A model generated the notes under the pieces. That model saw only the letters and a list, made by a program, of their open reading frames with translations. It searched no databases and had not been told where the DNA came from. From a halophilic archaeon (GTDB lineage: Archaea; Halobacteriota; Halobacteria; Halobacteriales; Haladaptataceae): a stretch of 64,000 nucleotides of DNA. Both the position numbers and the translations under genes were made by a program. The stretch spans positions 1,364,001 through 1,428,000 of the forward strand of contig QNGA01000001.1 in assembly GCA_003298465.1 (NCBI GenBank). Direction: 5' to 3'. Positions 40,740-51,635 of this stretch are shown one piece after another (position 1 is the first letter of the stretch; each line of letters starts with the position of its first letter).

Positions 40740-41474
40740 ATGCGTACGCCAATGCACGGTTCCGAATTCTCGCGCAATATGGACCGCCTCGACGGCGGCG
40801 AAACGAGCCCTTACGAGCCCCAGATAGGATCGCTCCCGGAAAACAACTTCTCGAAGGACGACCTCGAGAACGTCAACAAGACCGGAACGACCACCATCGG
40901 TCTCGCGACGGACGAGGGCGTCGTCATGGCGACGGACATGCGCGCCAGTCTCGGCGGTCGGTTCGTCTCCAACAAGAACGTCCAGAAGGTCGAGCAGATT
41001 CATCCGAACGCGGCCCTGACGATGGCCGGGTCCGTGGGCGGCGCGCAGTCGTTCATCCGGACGATGCGCATCGAGTCGAACCTCTACGAGACGCGGCGCG
41101 GCGAACACATGAGCATGCAGGCGCTCTCGACGCTCGCCGGCAATCTCCTCCGCGGTGGCCCCTTCTTCATCGTCTCGCCCATCCTCGGCGGCCTCGACGA
41201 GGAGGGTCACCACGTCTACAGCATCGACCCCGCCGGCGGCGTCATGTCCGACGACTACACCGTGACGGGCAGCGGGATGCAGCTCGCCTACGGCGTCCTC
41301 GAACAGGAGTACACCGAGGGCCTGAGCAACGAGGAAGGGAAGCAGATCGCCGCTCACGGCATCAAGAGCGCGGTCGAGCGCGACACCGGCAGCGGTGACG
41401 GCGTCTTCCTCGCCGAGATAACCGAGGAAGGCGTCGAGATTCAGGGTCACAAGGACTTCGACGACGTCCTGTAG
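40740..41474 (+). CDS. psmB: Proteasome beta subunit
   Basis: A 244-residue beta subunit of the 20S proteasome, the proteolytic core of regulated protein breakdown. The propeptide ends at Gly49 and the catalytic Thr50 starts the mature chain (KTGTTTIGLATDEG). Conserved Asp and Lys residues follow (MATDMRASLGG, VQKVEQIH). A TATA-like sequence (ttttatca) about 28 bases upstream fits a leaderless start. A pseudo-JAMM protein is encoded nearby on the other strand. Confidence 0.96.
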   Translation: MRTPMHGSEFSRNMDRLDGGETSPYEPQIGSLPENNFSKDDLENVNKTGTTTIGLATDEGVVMATDMRASLGGRFVSNKNVQKVEQIHPNAALTMAGSVGGAQSFIRTMRIESNLYETRRGEHMSMQALSTLAGNLLRGGPFFIVSPILGGLDEEGHHVYSIDPAGGVMSDDYTVTGSGMQLAYGVLEQEYTEGLSNEEGKQIAAHGIKSAVERDTGSGDGVFLAEITEEGVEIQGHKDFDDVL

Positions 41475-41568
41475 TTCTCGGATTTTTCCTTCCGTCCGTC
41501 CGGAGCCACCGTCGAGCGACCGGACCGCTTGGAAAAGGTCTAACCGGCCGGCGACCCTCCGTCCAGTC

Positions 41569-41778
41569 ATGACGGACTACACCACGGTTTCCATTCCGAA
41601 GGACCTCGCCGACCGCGTCGAGGACACCATCGAGGGGACGAGCTTCTCCAGCACGAGCGACCTCGTGCGCTTCCTCCTGCGGAGCATCGTCATCCAGCAC
41701 CAGAAACAGGGCAAACTCACCGACGCCGAGTTCGACGAGATAACCGATCAGCTCGAAGAGCTGGGCTACCTAGAGTAG
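41569..41778 (+). CDS. Ribbon-helix-helix regulator
   Basis: A 69-residue CopG-type protein: YTTVSIPKDLADRVEDTI (strand then helix) and SSTSDLVRFLLRSIV (second helix) are typical. It should bind DNA as a dimer. Its end overlaps the convergent gene by 9 bases. Confidence 0.85.
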   Translation: MTDYTTVSIPKDLADRVEDTIEGTSFSSTSDLVRFLLRSIVIQHQKQGKLTDAEFDEITDQLEELGYLE

Positions 41779-42180
41779 CTCGGTCGGTGGTTCGGCGTCG
41801 ACGCGGGACAGCGACTGACGGCGGCCGGAGCGGTCGAACGCGGCCACGGAGTCGTCGTCCCAGGGCGGAACGGCGACGATGACGGTCTCGTGGAGGTCGT
41901 CGCTGCGCGTGACCTCGAGGGGACCCTGCGGGTGGGAGACGAACCGACCCTGCGTCTGGCCGGCCGGAATCGAGAGGTCGATGCCGAATACGGCGGTGAC
42001 CGACCCGCCCGCGTCCGGCGGATAGAAGTGGGTGAACACGGGCGTCTCCGGCGACAGATCCACGTCGCCGCTGAGGTCGCCCGCGGGCGTGACCGCGAGC
42101 GAGATGGTCACCTTCTCCGGTTCGGCTTCGGCCGCCAGCTCCAGCAGCGCCTCTACCAGTCCCTGGGTTACGTACACCAC
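41770..42180 (-). CDS. JAMM-like protein lacking the catalytic histidine (pseudo-MPN)
   Basis: A 136-residue protein. Its second half (RFVSHPQGPL, then VPPWDDDSVAAFDRSGRRQ) parallels the JAMM protease at 29602-30087 ([10 protein letters not shown], then [18 protein letters not shown]). The first His of HxHP is replaced by Val and the S-x-x-D spacing is not kept, so zinc catalysis is unlikely; it would be an MPN-minus protein, as Rpn8 is to Rpn11 in eukaryotes. Start is GTG 42180 or 42177. It lies between a ribbon-helix-helix gene and the small DUF7503-like gene, near psmB. Role with proteasome or SAMPs is inferred from this. Confidence 0.62.
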   Translation of the reverse strand: MVYVTQGLVEALLELAAEAEPEKVTISLAVTPAGDLSGDVDLSPETPVFTHFYPPDAGGSVTAVFGIDLSIPAGQTQGRFVSHPQGPLEVTRSDDLHETVIVAVPPWDDDSVAAFDRSGRRQSLSRVDAEPPTELL

Positions 42181-42310
42181 GCCCGTGGTTCGTGTCGCCC
42201 AGACAAAACACCGTCGCTCGCGGCGACCCGGTAGAACCCGGGGAGAGCAGAGGTTGCTCCCCCTCGATATCGCCACGATAGTATTTTAACGTATTTATAT
42301 GTCGAAATAG

Positions 42311-42318
42311 TTTAAAAA
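42311..42318 (+). promoter_or_regulatory. TATA box of the small DUF7503-like gene
   Basis: cgaaatag then tttaaaaa is a good BRE/TATA pair. The expected start near 42340 favours ATG 42354 over 42330. Confidence 0.55.
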
Positions 42319-42353
42319 ATTTGATAATAATGGCGGTGTTTCATACGAACACG

Positions 42354-42485
42354 ATGGCAGAAAACGACCTGACCTCGTACCTCGAAGAGAACCCCCGAAT
42401 GATCGGCGCGATGTTCACGATGCTGCTGCTGCTCTCGCAGATGGGCGGCGCGGCGGCGATGTACACCAGAACGACGGGACCGTAA
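42354..42485 (+). CDS. Small hydrophobic protein, DUF7503-like (43 residues)
   Basis: An acidic head (MAENDLTSYLEENPRMIG) followed by one hydrophobic helix rich in Met/Leu and a short TRTTGP end. An upstream ATG at 42330 would add eight residues. Very short hydrophobic proteins of this kind recur in haloarchaea. It ends 1 base before the end of the CHAT-domain gene on the other strand, suggesting a functional or regulatory link. Confidence 0.68.
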   Translation: MAENDLTSYLEENPRMIGAMFTMLLLLSQMGGAAAMYTRTTGP

Positions 42486-42486
42486 A

Positions 42487-44550
42487 TCAGAAACTGTCGA
42501 CGGAGTCGCTCCACGTGAATTTACCGTCGAGCAGTATCGGCATTGCATTGAGAGACAGCATTTGTTCAAGCTCTTTTCGCGTCATCGTGTACGAAGCCAG
42601 CGGCCCGGAGGCTAGAAAGGATCGCTCGTAGGGGCCGATTTTCGGCGTGACGAAGCTACCGAGACCCGCCTCACTCGAAGTGTAACTCTGTGGCGTTAGC
42701 TCGAACTCGTTCTCGGTGATGGGGTCGATCTGTAGCAAGATGGGAATCACGCTCTCCGTCTGCACGATATCCGTATTTCCGTCGCCGACGACCAGGTACT
42801 GGTCGCCGACGAGACTCCGGTCGCGCGCGACGTTCAGCGCGGCTCGAAGCGGGAAGCCACGGTTCAACAGCCGCGACATCGCCTTGCCGACCCGGACCGC
42901 GCCGCTGTTGACGACGTCGTTCAGCGTAACGACGCCGCCGATGGCGCCGGATTCGATGAGCGCGACACCTTGGTCGTAGGACTGGCAGGCGTTGAGGAAG
43001 AACGCCTCCACGCCGACCGAGTCGAGCGACCGGGCGTCGAGGTAGCCGTCGGCGCAGTCGAACCCGTTCTCGTCGATGTGGCCGATGTAGTGGAAGAACT
43101 GCGTCTCGCGGGCGAGCGCGTCGCGCAGTTCGCCGGTCGTGAGGTCGCTGCGGACGGTGACGTCGAACGGCAGTTCCTCGCGGGAACCGTACACCTCGTC
43201 CGCGAGGGTTCGCTCCTCGTCCATCTTGCTGTCGTTGCAGACGACGGTGATGTCGATTTCGCCGTCGCTCGACGTCCGTTCGAGGCGGTTGCGGAACGCC
43301 TCCGCGACGGCCTTGTTCGCCCCGACCGGAGCGTCGTCGCCGACCCACAGCTGCTCCTGGGCGTCGGTCAGGTCCGGTTCGACCAGCGATCGGTCCGGGG
43401 CGTTCGACTCCGTGACGCTTCGGGTGAATCCGCCGTTCCGAACGAACTCGTCGGTGGCCGACAGCTGGACGTTCGACGCGGACCGCTCGGACGCCGCGGG
43501 GGTCCGGACGACCGCGAGGTCGTCGACGACGAACGGCAGCGTCTCGACGTTCTCCGGCTCCGGCGCGACGTGGGCGGCCAGTTGCCACTCGGGGACGTGC
43601 TCTTCGAGCAGCGCGTACGGGACGTCGAGGTACGCTGCCAGCCGCTCCGAGAGCGAGGCGTCGTAGAGGTCGGCGAAGTCGAGGTCCACGACCGGTTCGA
43701 CCTGCCGGCGTTCGTGGAGATCGACGGGGTAGTACCCCTCCGTCCGGGTGACGCAGTCGAGCAGGAAGGTTCCCTTGAGGACGCGCTCGACCTCCGCCTC
43801 GAACCCGCGCGCCGTCCGAAGCGAGTGGTCGACCCCGTCGGCGACGATGCGAGGGGTGGTCCCCGGGACGAGGTTCGCGCCGAGATAGTACGCGAGCGGC
43901 GCGGCGGGATAGACGTAGGAGGGGTCGGGCGGAAGTTCGATGCGGACGCCGGTGTCGGGGGCGTCGAGGCCGTCCGGAATCGCCAGGTCGTCGCCGAGTT
44001 CGACCGTCGGGGGGTGGCCCCGGAGCGTCGGAAACGACCGTTCGGGACTCGTCGTCTTCAGCGCCGACCCGAACGTCGACACCGCCGCCATCAGGTCTCG
44101 CGGATTCTCGGTCGTGGTCACCGTCGCCGCCGGGCGTCGATGGTGTGACCGCGCGCCGACGAACACCTCGGTCTCGCCGTCGAACGCGAGTTCGACGCGG
44201 TCGAACGTCGCCGAGACGGCGAGCGAACTCTCGACCCGCAGGTAGAGTTTGACCGGCGTGCAGAGTTCGACGCTGTACGTCCCGGCGGGCAGTTCGCGGC
44301 TCGTGCCACACTCGGCGCTCGCGACCATCTCACCGTTCGCATCCCGGACGTACACTGCTGCAGCCGTCGGGAGGGTTACGGCGGTGGTCCTGACCGCGAC
44401 CGCGTCGTCGACGGGGAAGCAGAACGCGTCGGCGTCCGCGGGCGAGGGTCGGACGACGTCGGGCGTCGCCAGCGAAGCGGTCCGTCGCTCTACCGGGTCG
44501 ACGACCTCCAGCCTCGGCGGGTCCTCACGGAATCCGAACGAAAGCGTCAC
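42487..44550 (-). CDS. CHAT-domain (caspase-like) protein
   Basis: A 687-residue protein. The C-terminal half (about residues 400-640) is a CHAT caspase-fold domain: catalytic His491 in FHYIGHIDENGF and Cys522 in FFLNACQSYDQG, with following GAIGGVVTLNDV. The N-terminal half has beta-rich domains (about 1-130) and a long unfamiliar middle with conserved-looking LLDCVTRTEGYYPVDL. CHAT proteases are used in bacterial and archaeal defence and cell-death systems, but many have unknown roles. No TPR domain was seen. Tail-to-tail with a small membrane protein. Confidence 0.85.
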   Translation of the reverse strand: MTLSFGFREDPPRLEVVDPVERRTASLATPDVVRPSPADADAFCFPVDDAVAVRTTAVTLPTAAAVYVRDANGEMVASAECGTSRELPAGTYSVELCTPVKLYLRVESSLAVSATFDRVELAFDGETEVFVGARSHHRRPAATVTTTENPRDLMAAVSTFGSALKTTSPERSFPTLRGHPPTVELGDDLAIPDGLDAPDTGVRIELPPDPSYVYPAAPLAYYLGANLVPGTTPRIVADGVDHSLRTARGFEAEVERVLKGTFLLDCVTRTEGYYPVDLHERRQVEPVVDLDFADLYDASLSERLAAYLDVPYALLEEHVPEWQLAAHVAPEPENVETLPFVVDDLAVVRTPAASERSASNVQLSATDEFVRNGGFTRSVTESNAPDRSLVEPDLTDAQEQLWVGDDAPVGANKAVAEAFRNRLERTSSDGEIDITVVCNDSKMDEERTLADEVYGSREELPFDVTVRSDLTTGELRDALARETQFFHYIGHIDENGFDCADGYLDARSLDSVGVEAFFLNACQSYDQGVALIESGAIGGVVTLNDVVNSGAVRVGKAMSRLLNRGFPLRAALNVARDRSLVGDQYLVVGDGNTDIVQTESVIPILLQIDPITENEFELTPQSYTSSEAGLGSFVTPKIGPYERSFLASGPLASYTMTRKELEQMLSLNAMPILLDGKFTWSDSVDSF

Positions 44551-44652
44551 GCTCTCACCTCCTCGCTCCGAGACGTCGAGTCCCGGCGCACGGAGTTCAT
44601 ACCTCGACCGTGGTAGCGTATCGCCAAAAAAGCATCGTCGTTCTGAGATGCG

Positions 44653-45330
44653 TTACAGCGGTGAGAGCCGACGGACGATGTCGGCGTACAGTTGCGCCGA
44701 GCGCTGCCGGGACTCCCGCAGGGCTTCGGCGAGCGCGCCGGTCGCGTCGTCGAACACGCCGTCGCCGTGACCGACGAGGATCCGCTCGGGCGTCAGCCCG
44801 CGAAGTTCGTCCGGCGGGAACAGGCGGAGCATCGGGTGGACGCCGAGGCGCTCGCGCTCGGTCAGGAAGTACGACGCGGTGCCGACGGCGTCGCCGACGA
44901 CCAGCGTTCCCCCGGACTCGTCGTACAGCGCCGCCTCCTGCCACGCCGGGTTGTCGACCACATTCAGGACGCGAAAGCCGGTGTCCGCGAGCGTGTTCTC
45001 GAAGCGCCGTATCGCGACGTCCGGGCCGGGGCTCCGACGGACCCACGTCGGGAGGTAGAGGGGGACGTCGTGGCGGCGCGCGACTGCCTCGGCGTCGCGC
45101 ATGTGCCGGCCGAGCAACACGACCACGCCCGCCACGTCGCCGAACTCCGCGAACAGGTCGTCTACCCCCGGAGCGTCGACGGGGTCGACCACCCACACGT
45201 CGCCGTCGACCGCGAGCGCGTGGCTGGCACGCTGCATCTTCTCCCCGGGGTGGGCCATCCAGCCGACCCCGCCGTCCCATCTGTCCATCTCCTCGAAGTC
45301 GGTCGCCGGCGTCGTCTCCTTGAGTCCCAT
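44653..45330 (-). CDS. Metallo-beta-lactamase-fold-like protein
   Basis: A 225-residue haloarchaeal protein resembling metallo-beta-lactamase-fold hydrolases: VDGDVWVVDPVDAPG early, GVVVLLGRHMRDAEAVARRH where a HxHxDH motif would sit, LVVGDAVG and ILVGHGDGVFDD late. The HxHxDH motif is incomplete (GRHMRDAE), so catalytic metal binding is uncertain. ATG 45330 is chosen. Confidence 0.72.
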   Translation of the reverse strand: MGLKETTPATDFEEMDRWDGGVGWMAHPGEKMQRASHALAVDGDVWVVDPVDAPGVDDLFAEFGDVAGVVVLLGRHMRDAEAVARRHDVPLYLPTWVRRSPGPDVAIRRFENTLADTGFRVLNVVDNPAWQEAALYDESGGTLVVGDAVGTASYFLTERERLGVHPMLRLFPPDELRGLTPERILVGHGDGVFDDATGALAEALRESRQRSAQLYADIVRRLSPL

Positions 45331-45503
45331 ACTGGCATTCGCGTCGCGGAGTCCATAAATCGGCGGGGCGACCGCACCGACGCCTCGCGTCCCGAATCGG
45401 CGCGGTCGCGCTCGCGTGCGTCGCCGGTCGGCGGGAGACGCCCACTCCGTCCGAGCACGCGTCAATGGTGAGTTTCAAGTCCCGGTGCTGACAACCTCCA
45501 CGC

Positions 45504-46517
45504 ATGCTCCTGGAGGGTACGATACTGCGCGGCCCGCGGTTCGACCCGGTCGAGGGTCGCGTCGTCGTCGAGGACGGGGAGATAGCGGCCATCGAGGAGG
45601 CGACGGTCGATTCCGACGACGTCGTCCTCCCGGCGTTCGTCAACGCGCACACGCACGTCGGCGACTCGATCGCCAAGGAGGCCGGGGAGGGACTCTCGCT
45701 GGAGGAACTGGTCGCGCCGCCGGACGGCCTGAAGCACCGACTGCTCCGGTCGACCCCGCGCGAGGAGAAGATAGCGGCGATGCGGCGGTCGGCGCAGTTC
45801 ATGCAGTCGACCGGTACCGCGTCGTTCCTGGAGTTCCGCGAGGGGGGCGTCGAGGGCGTCTACGCGCTACGGGAGGCCGTCGACGGTCTCGACGTCGACC
45901 CGGTCATCCTCGGGCGGGAGACCGTGGACGCGATGGAGGCGGCCGAGGGATTCGGTGCGAGCGGTGCGAACGACGGCGATTTCTCGCGCGAACGCTCGGC
46001 GACCGAACGCGCCGGGAAGCTCTTTGGCATCCACGCCGGCGAAGCGGACGCGAGCGACGTCAATCCGGCGCTGGACCTCTCGCCGGACTTCCTCGTCCAC
46101 GTCGTCCACCCCGAACCGCTCCACCTGGACCGCATCGAGGACAGCGAGGTTCCGGTGGTCGTCTGTCCGCGCTCGAACCTCGTCACCGACGTCGGACTAC
46201 CGCCCGTGCGGGACCTGCTCGACCGGACGACGGTCGCGCTGGGCACCGACAACGTGATGTTGAACAGCCCGTCGATGTTCCGCGAGATGGAGTTCACGGC
46301 GAAGCTCACGGACGCCTCGGCCCGCGAGGTGCTTCGCATGGCGACGCTGAACGGGGCGCGCGTCGCCGGTCTCGACTGCGGCGTCGTCGAAGAGGGCCGG
46401 GACGCGAAACTGCTCGTGCTCGACGGCGATTCGGACAACCTCGCGGGCTACCGGAACGTGGTCCGGGCGGTCGTCCGCCGGGCGGGGGCCGACGACGTGA
46501 AAGACGTCGTCCTCTGA
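45504..46517 (+). CDS. Amidohydrolase-family protein (deaminase-like)
   Basis: A 337-residue TIM-barrel amidohydrolase. The first metal motif is PAFVNAHTHVGDS (about residues 43-55), later metal ligands are in FGIHAGEAD (about 174) and LVHVVHPEPL (about 195), and the catalytic Asp in LGTDNVMLN (about 247). Chlorohydrolase/deaminase family acting on a nucleobase or related amine; substrate unknown. Confidence 0.87.
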   Translation: MLLEGTILRGPRFDPVEGRVVVEDGEIAAIEEATVDSDDVVLPAFVNAHTHVGDSIAKEAGEGLSLEELVAPPDGLKHRLLRSTPREEKIAAMRRSAQFMQSTGTASFLEFREGGVEGVYALREAVDGLDVDPVILGRETVDAMEAAEGFGASGANDGDFSRERSATERAGKLFGIHAGEADASDVNPALDLSPDFLVHVVHPEPLHLDRIEDSEVPVVVCPRSNLVTDVGLPPVRDLLDRTTVALGTDNVMLNSPSMFREMEFTAKLTDASAREVLRMATLNGARVAGLDCGVVEEGRDAKLLVLDGDSDNLAGYRNVVRAVVRRAGADDVKDVVL

Positions 46518-46654
46518 GCCGCGGTCTCCGTCCGTCTTCCGAACGCCCGCCGTTCTCCGCTCGGCCCCGTTCGTCCCGTCTCGCCGACGGGGCCTCACTG
46601 TCCTTTCGGGAAAGGGTTAAACGGCCCCGTCCCGTGACATGCGATAACGTGTCT

Positions 46655-47140
46655 ATGTACGACCGCATCCTCGTGCCGACGGACGGTTCCGCGGAGACGC
46701 GACGCGTCGTCGAACACGCCGCCGAACTGGCCGAGGTACACGACGCGGAACTGCGGGCACTGTACGTCGTCAACACGGCGACGTTCGCGGGGCTTCCGAT
46801 GGAGACCTCCTGGGAGGACGTCAACGAGGTGCTGCGCGAGGAGGGCCAGTCGGCGCTCGCGGACGTCGAGGAGTTCGCCGAACCGTACGACGTGCCAGTC
46901 AGCACCGACGTCGTCGAGGGACCGCCGAACAAGGAGATAGTCCGTCACGCCGAACGCGAGGCCTGCGACCTCGTCGTGATGGGGACCCACGGACGGGGCG
47001 GCATCGACCGACTCCTACTCGGCAGCGTCGCGGAACGCGTCGTCCGCTCGTGCTCCGTTCCCGTGATGACCGTCCGGGTCGGCGACGAGGACGAACCGCC
47101 GACCGCCGACAGCGTCGGCGAGATGAAGGGGAGTTCGTAG
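46655..47140 (+). CDS. Universal stress protein (UspA family)
   Basis: A 161-residue single-domain protein. Begins MYDRILVPTDGSAETRR and carries the ATP-binding signature MGTHGRGGIDRLLLGSVAE (about 120-138) followed by VPVMTV. ATP-binding class. TATA-like gttaaa at 46615 gives a short leader. Confidence 0.92.
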   Translation: MYDRILVPTDGSAETRRVVEHAAELAEVHDAELRALYVVNTATFAGLPMETSWEDVNEVLREEGQSALADVEEFAEPYDVPVSTDVVEGPPNKEIVRHAEREACDLVVMGTHGRGGIDRLLLGSVAERVVRSCSVPVMTVRVGDEDEPPTADSVGEMKGSS

Positions 47141-47143
47141 GGC

Positions 47144-48106
47144 CTACGCGGGTCGGAGGTGTTCGCAGTCGCCCGCGTGGACGCGCACTCGGCCCTCGTC
47201 GGTCTCGACCACCAGCGCGCCGGGGACAGCCACGTCCACGGCGTCGCCTTCGACCGTTCCGGCGGGCGTCTCGACGCGGACGCGCTGCCCGAGCGTCGCC
47301 GCGTACTCGCGCCACGCCGGCAGGACCGCGTCTGGGTCGGCGCGCAACTCGTCGAACGTCTCCAGCAATCGCTGGACGAAGACGCGTCGCTCGACCGGCC
47401 CCGACTCCTCCCGGACGCTCGTCGCCTCCGCCGGCAGGCGCTCGCCGGGGACGTTCGCGTTCACGCCGACGCCGACGACCGCCCACGAGACGCGGTCCGC
47501 CTCGCCCTCCATCTCGGTGAGGACACCGGCCAACTTCCGGCCGCCGCGCGCCGACGAGTCGCCGTCACCGTCGCCGCCCTCCGCCGGCACGACGACGTCG
47601 TTCGGCCACTTTATCTCGGCGGGGACGCCGGCCTCGCGGGCGGCGCGGGTCACGGCGACCGCCGCGGCGAGCGTCAACAGCGGCGCGTGGGACGGCGGCA
47701 CGTCCGGGCGCACGAGGAGACTCAGCCAGACGCCGCCGCTCGGACCGACCCACTCGCGGTCGAGTCGTCCGCGGCCGCCGGTCTGCTCGTCGGCCAGCAC
47801 GACCACGTCGGACCCGCCCGTCGCGGCGAGTTCTCGCGCGCGGTCGTTCGTGCTCGCGATGGCGTCGTGGTACTCGACGTCGAAGGGCGCCTCCAGTCCG
47901 TACTCGACCGTGGAACCGCCGAACTCCGGAACTGCGGCGAGTTCGTAGCCGGCGTCGCTGCTGTGAATCTCGAAGCCGGCGTCGCGGAGCGCCTCGACGT
48001 GTTTCCAGACGGCGTTCCGCGAGACGTCGAGGCGGTCGGCGAGGGCCGGGCCGGCGACCGGTCCCTCGGCCAGGGCGTCGAGGACGGAGCGGCGCGTCTC
48101 GTTCAT
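47144..48106 (-). CDS. birA: Biotin-protein ligase / repressor BirA
   Basis: A 320-residue bifunctional BirA. The N-terminal helix-turn-helix (about 1-60, LADRLDVSRNAVWKHVEAL) can bind DNA; the ligase domain has GGRGRLDREWVGPSGGVWLS (about 114-133) and KWPNDVVV, and the C-terminal domain is the usual SH3-like end. It attaches biotin to the carrier part of the carboxylase encoded nearby at 49382-51208 and may repress it when biotin is plentiful. Confidence 0.94.
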   Translation of the reverse strand: MNETRRSVLDALAEGPVAGPALADRLDVSRNAVWKHVEALRDAGFEIHSSDAGYELAAVPEFGGSTVEYGLEAPFDVEYHDAIASTNDRARELAATGGSDVVVLADEQTGGRGRLDREWVGPSGGVWLSLLVRPDVPPSHAPLLTLAAAVAVTRAAREAGVPAEIKWPNDVVVPAEGGDGDGDSSARGGRKLAGVLTEMEGEADRVSWAVVGVGVNANVPGERLPAEATSVREESGPVERRVFVQRLLETFDELRADPDAVLPAWREYAATLGQRVRVETPAGTVEGDAVDVAVPGALVVETDEGRVRVHAGDCEHLRPA

Positions 48107-48126
48107 GGGAACCCCTTCGCACACGC

Positions 48127-48432
48127 TCACCAAGAATGGTCCGCTCCTCGATTACGTTCGTCCTTCGCACCGACGGGCCGCTTCGAGCGAAGGTCCAGGA
48201 GCGGTGGCTCTCCGTCGAGCGAGACGATGTCGGCGTCGCGGTCGAACGCGACGATTCCCGCGTCGGCGAGACGAGGAAGGTCTACGTGAACGAGTTCGGT
48301 CCGGACCCGCAGGCGGTCGGTCCCCCGGGAGTCGTCAGTCAGTTCGTCCACGAGTTTCCCGACCGTCGCTCGCCGCTCCTCGGAGGGGTGTGCGAGCAGC
48401 ACCCGTCGTCGCCGTACGGCGAGCGCGTCCAT
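48127..48432 (-). CDS. DUF7344-like winged-helix protein
   Basis: A 101-residue protein with the pattern LAVRRRRVLLAH early and HVDLPRLADAGIVAFDRDAD as a winged helix, typical of haloarchaeal DUF7344 proteins. Coding-like sequence runs for several residues before the ATG but no earlier start is visible. Probable regulator, target unknown. Confidence 0.75.
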   Translation of the reverse strand: MDALAVRRRRVLLAHPSEERRATVGKLVDELTDDSRGTDRLRVRTELVHVDLPRLADAGIVAFDRDADIVSLDGEPPLLDLRSKRPVGAKDERNRGADHSW

Positions 48433-48658
48433 GGCGTCGTCGACCGAAATCTCGTTCGCGTCGTTGTGGACAGTACAGCGTGTCGTGGTTGCGTCGTCGC
48501 ACGAACGAAACCCGCCAGCGTGAACGCCTCCCTCGCGGGTTCACGTACGACGAACGGTCGACCGTTGGTAACGGGGCGGATTGCTCGTCGTGCCGAACTA
48601 GTTGGGCCGACCGGGGTGAAAGATAGAAGCGCCTGGCCTGCGAGCGTCGACGCGAACG

Positions 48659-49375
48659 ATGTCCGATACCGTTCGAACGGCGATAGCGGACCTTCCCGTC
48701 GAGGACGCCGTCTGTCTGGAGGCCGGCGCGGGCGCGGGCAACGCTTCCGTCGCGCTCGCCGACGCCGGAGCCGAGCGCGTCTACGCCGTGACCGACGACG
48801 CCGACGACGCCGACCACACTCGCGAGCGCGTCGACCCCGTTCGCGTCTCGGTCCTGACCGCCGACCTCGCCGCGACGCCGCTTCCCGACGATAGCGTGGA
48901 CGTCGTCACCGCGCACGCGCTCGTCAACGTCGTCTCCCCCGAGACGCTGGGACCGATTCTCGCCGAACTCGCCCGGGTCGCCAGGCCGGGCGCGTGGCTG
49001 GTCGTCGACGACTACGATCCCGTTCCCGAGACGTCGGCGGCCGCGCCAGTCGCCGACCTCTTCGACGTCGAGAACGCCGCCAGCCGACTCGCGACCGGCG
49101 ACCCGGCGCTGACGTTCTACCCCGAGTCCCTGGTCCGGCGGCTCTGTGCCGGCTACGGCTGGCGGCCGACTCGGACGGAGACGCTGCTCGACCCCGTACC
49201 CTGGACGCCGGACCTGCTGTCCGCCCACGCGGACCTCGTTCGCGAGCACGCCGCGGAACTTCCGGCCGACCTCGGGGATGCCCTCGTCGCGCGGGCCGAA
49301 GCCGCCGAGGAGCGGGCGGGGGACGGCGTCGACGCTGGACGGATGTACAGCGTCGCCTTTCGCCGAGAAGAGTAG
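48659..49375 (+). CDS. Class I SAM-dependent methyltransferase
   Basis: A 238-residue enzyme. SAM motif I is LEAGAGAGNAS (about residues 20-30), motif post-I is VYAVTDDADD, and motif IV is DVVTAHALVNVV. Substrate unknown; lies between a winged-helix gene and the convergent pccA. Confidence 0.85.
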   Translation: MSDTVRTAIADLPVEDAVCLEAGAGAGNASVALADAGAERVYAVTDDADDADHTRERVDPVRVSVLTADLAATPLPDDSVDVVTAHALVNVVSPETLGPILAELARVARPGAWLVVDDYDPVPETSAAAPVADLFDVENAASRLATGDPALTFYPESLVRRLCAGYGWRPTRTETLLDPVPWTPDLLSAHADLVREHAAELPADLGDALVARAEAAEERAGDGVDAGRMYSVAFRREE

Positions 49376-49381
49376 CGTCCG

Positions 49382-51208
<1,827 letters not shown>

Positions 51209-51557
51209 TCTTGCGGGAGAGTATTCGGGTGGGTAACCTCATTCTGTCGGTTCTCGATTGCGTCAACCGCTCGTTGAACCGCCGTTGACGGTTCGATACG
51301 CGGCGGAGAAGCGACCGGACGTCGTCGGCAGTCCGACCGCCCCGGACGCCAGCGCGCGAGCGAAATCGTTATTGTCCCGGGGGCTGACACGTCGGTCGTG
51401 CGGCGTACCGCTCCACCCCGCGCTCGGTTCCCGCATCCGGGACCAGCGACCGCTTTCGTCGGGTGGAGCCTCGATTCTGCCGGTGGAACGGCGGCGGGGT
51501 GAAACCCGGCGATTCGGACCGCTCGCTCGCCAGCAGACCGTCTCCACCACGACAACG
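51209..51557. other. Gap upstream of pccA and the methyltransferase
   Basis: No gene or strong structure recognised; it should hold the divergent promoters of pccA and the small-frame/methyltransferase transcript. Confidence 0.4.
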
Positions 51558-51635
51558 ATGCAGTCACACACGCAATACGAACGACGCACCGACAGCGAAA
51601 CGACTCGCGGCACCCTCGCGGGGGTGCGACGATGA
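51558..51635 (+). CDS. Possible 25-residue leader peptide
   Basis: ATG 51558 to TGA 51633-51635; the stop overlaps the methyltransferase start as ATGA, the arrangement of translational coupling. It is Thr/Arg-rich and not acidic, so it may be chance. Confidence 0.28.
   Translation: MQSHTQYERRTDSETTRGTLAGVRR

Noticed and set aside
44653..45330. Assignment as an active metallo-beta-lactamase.
   Set aside because: The HxHxDH zinc motif is not complete, so only fold-level similarity is claimed.
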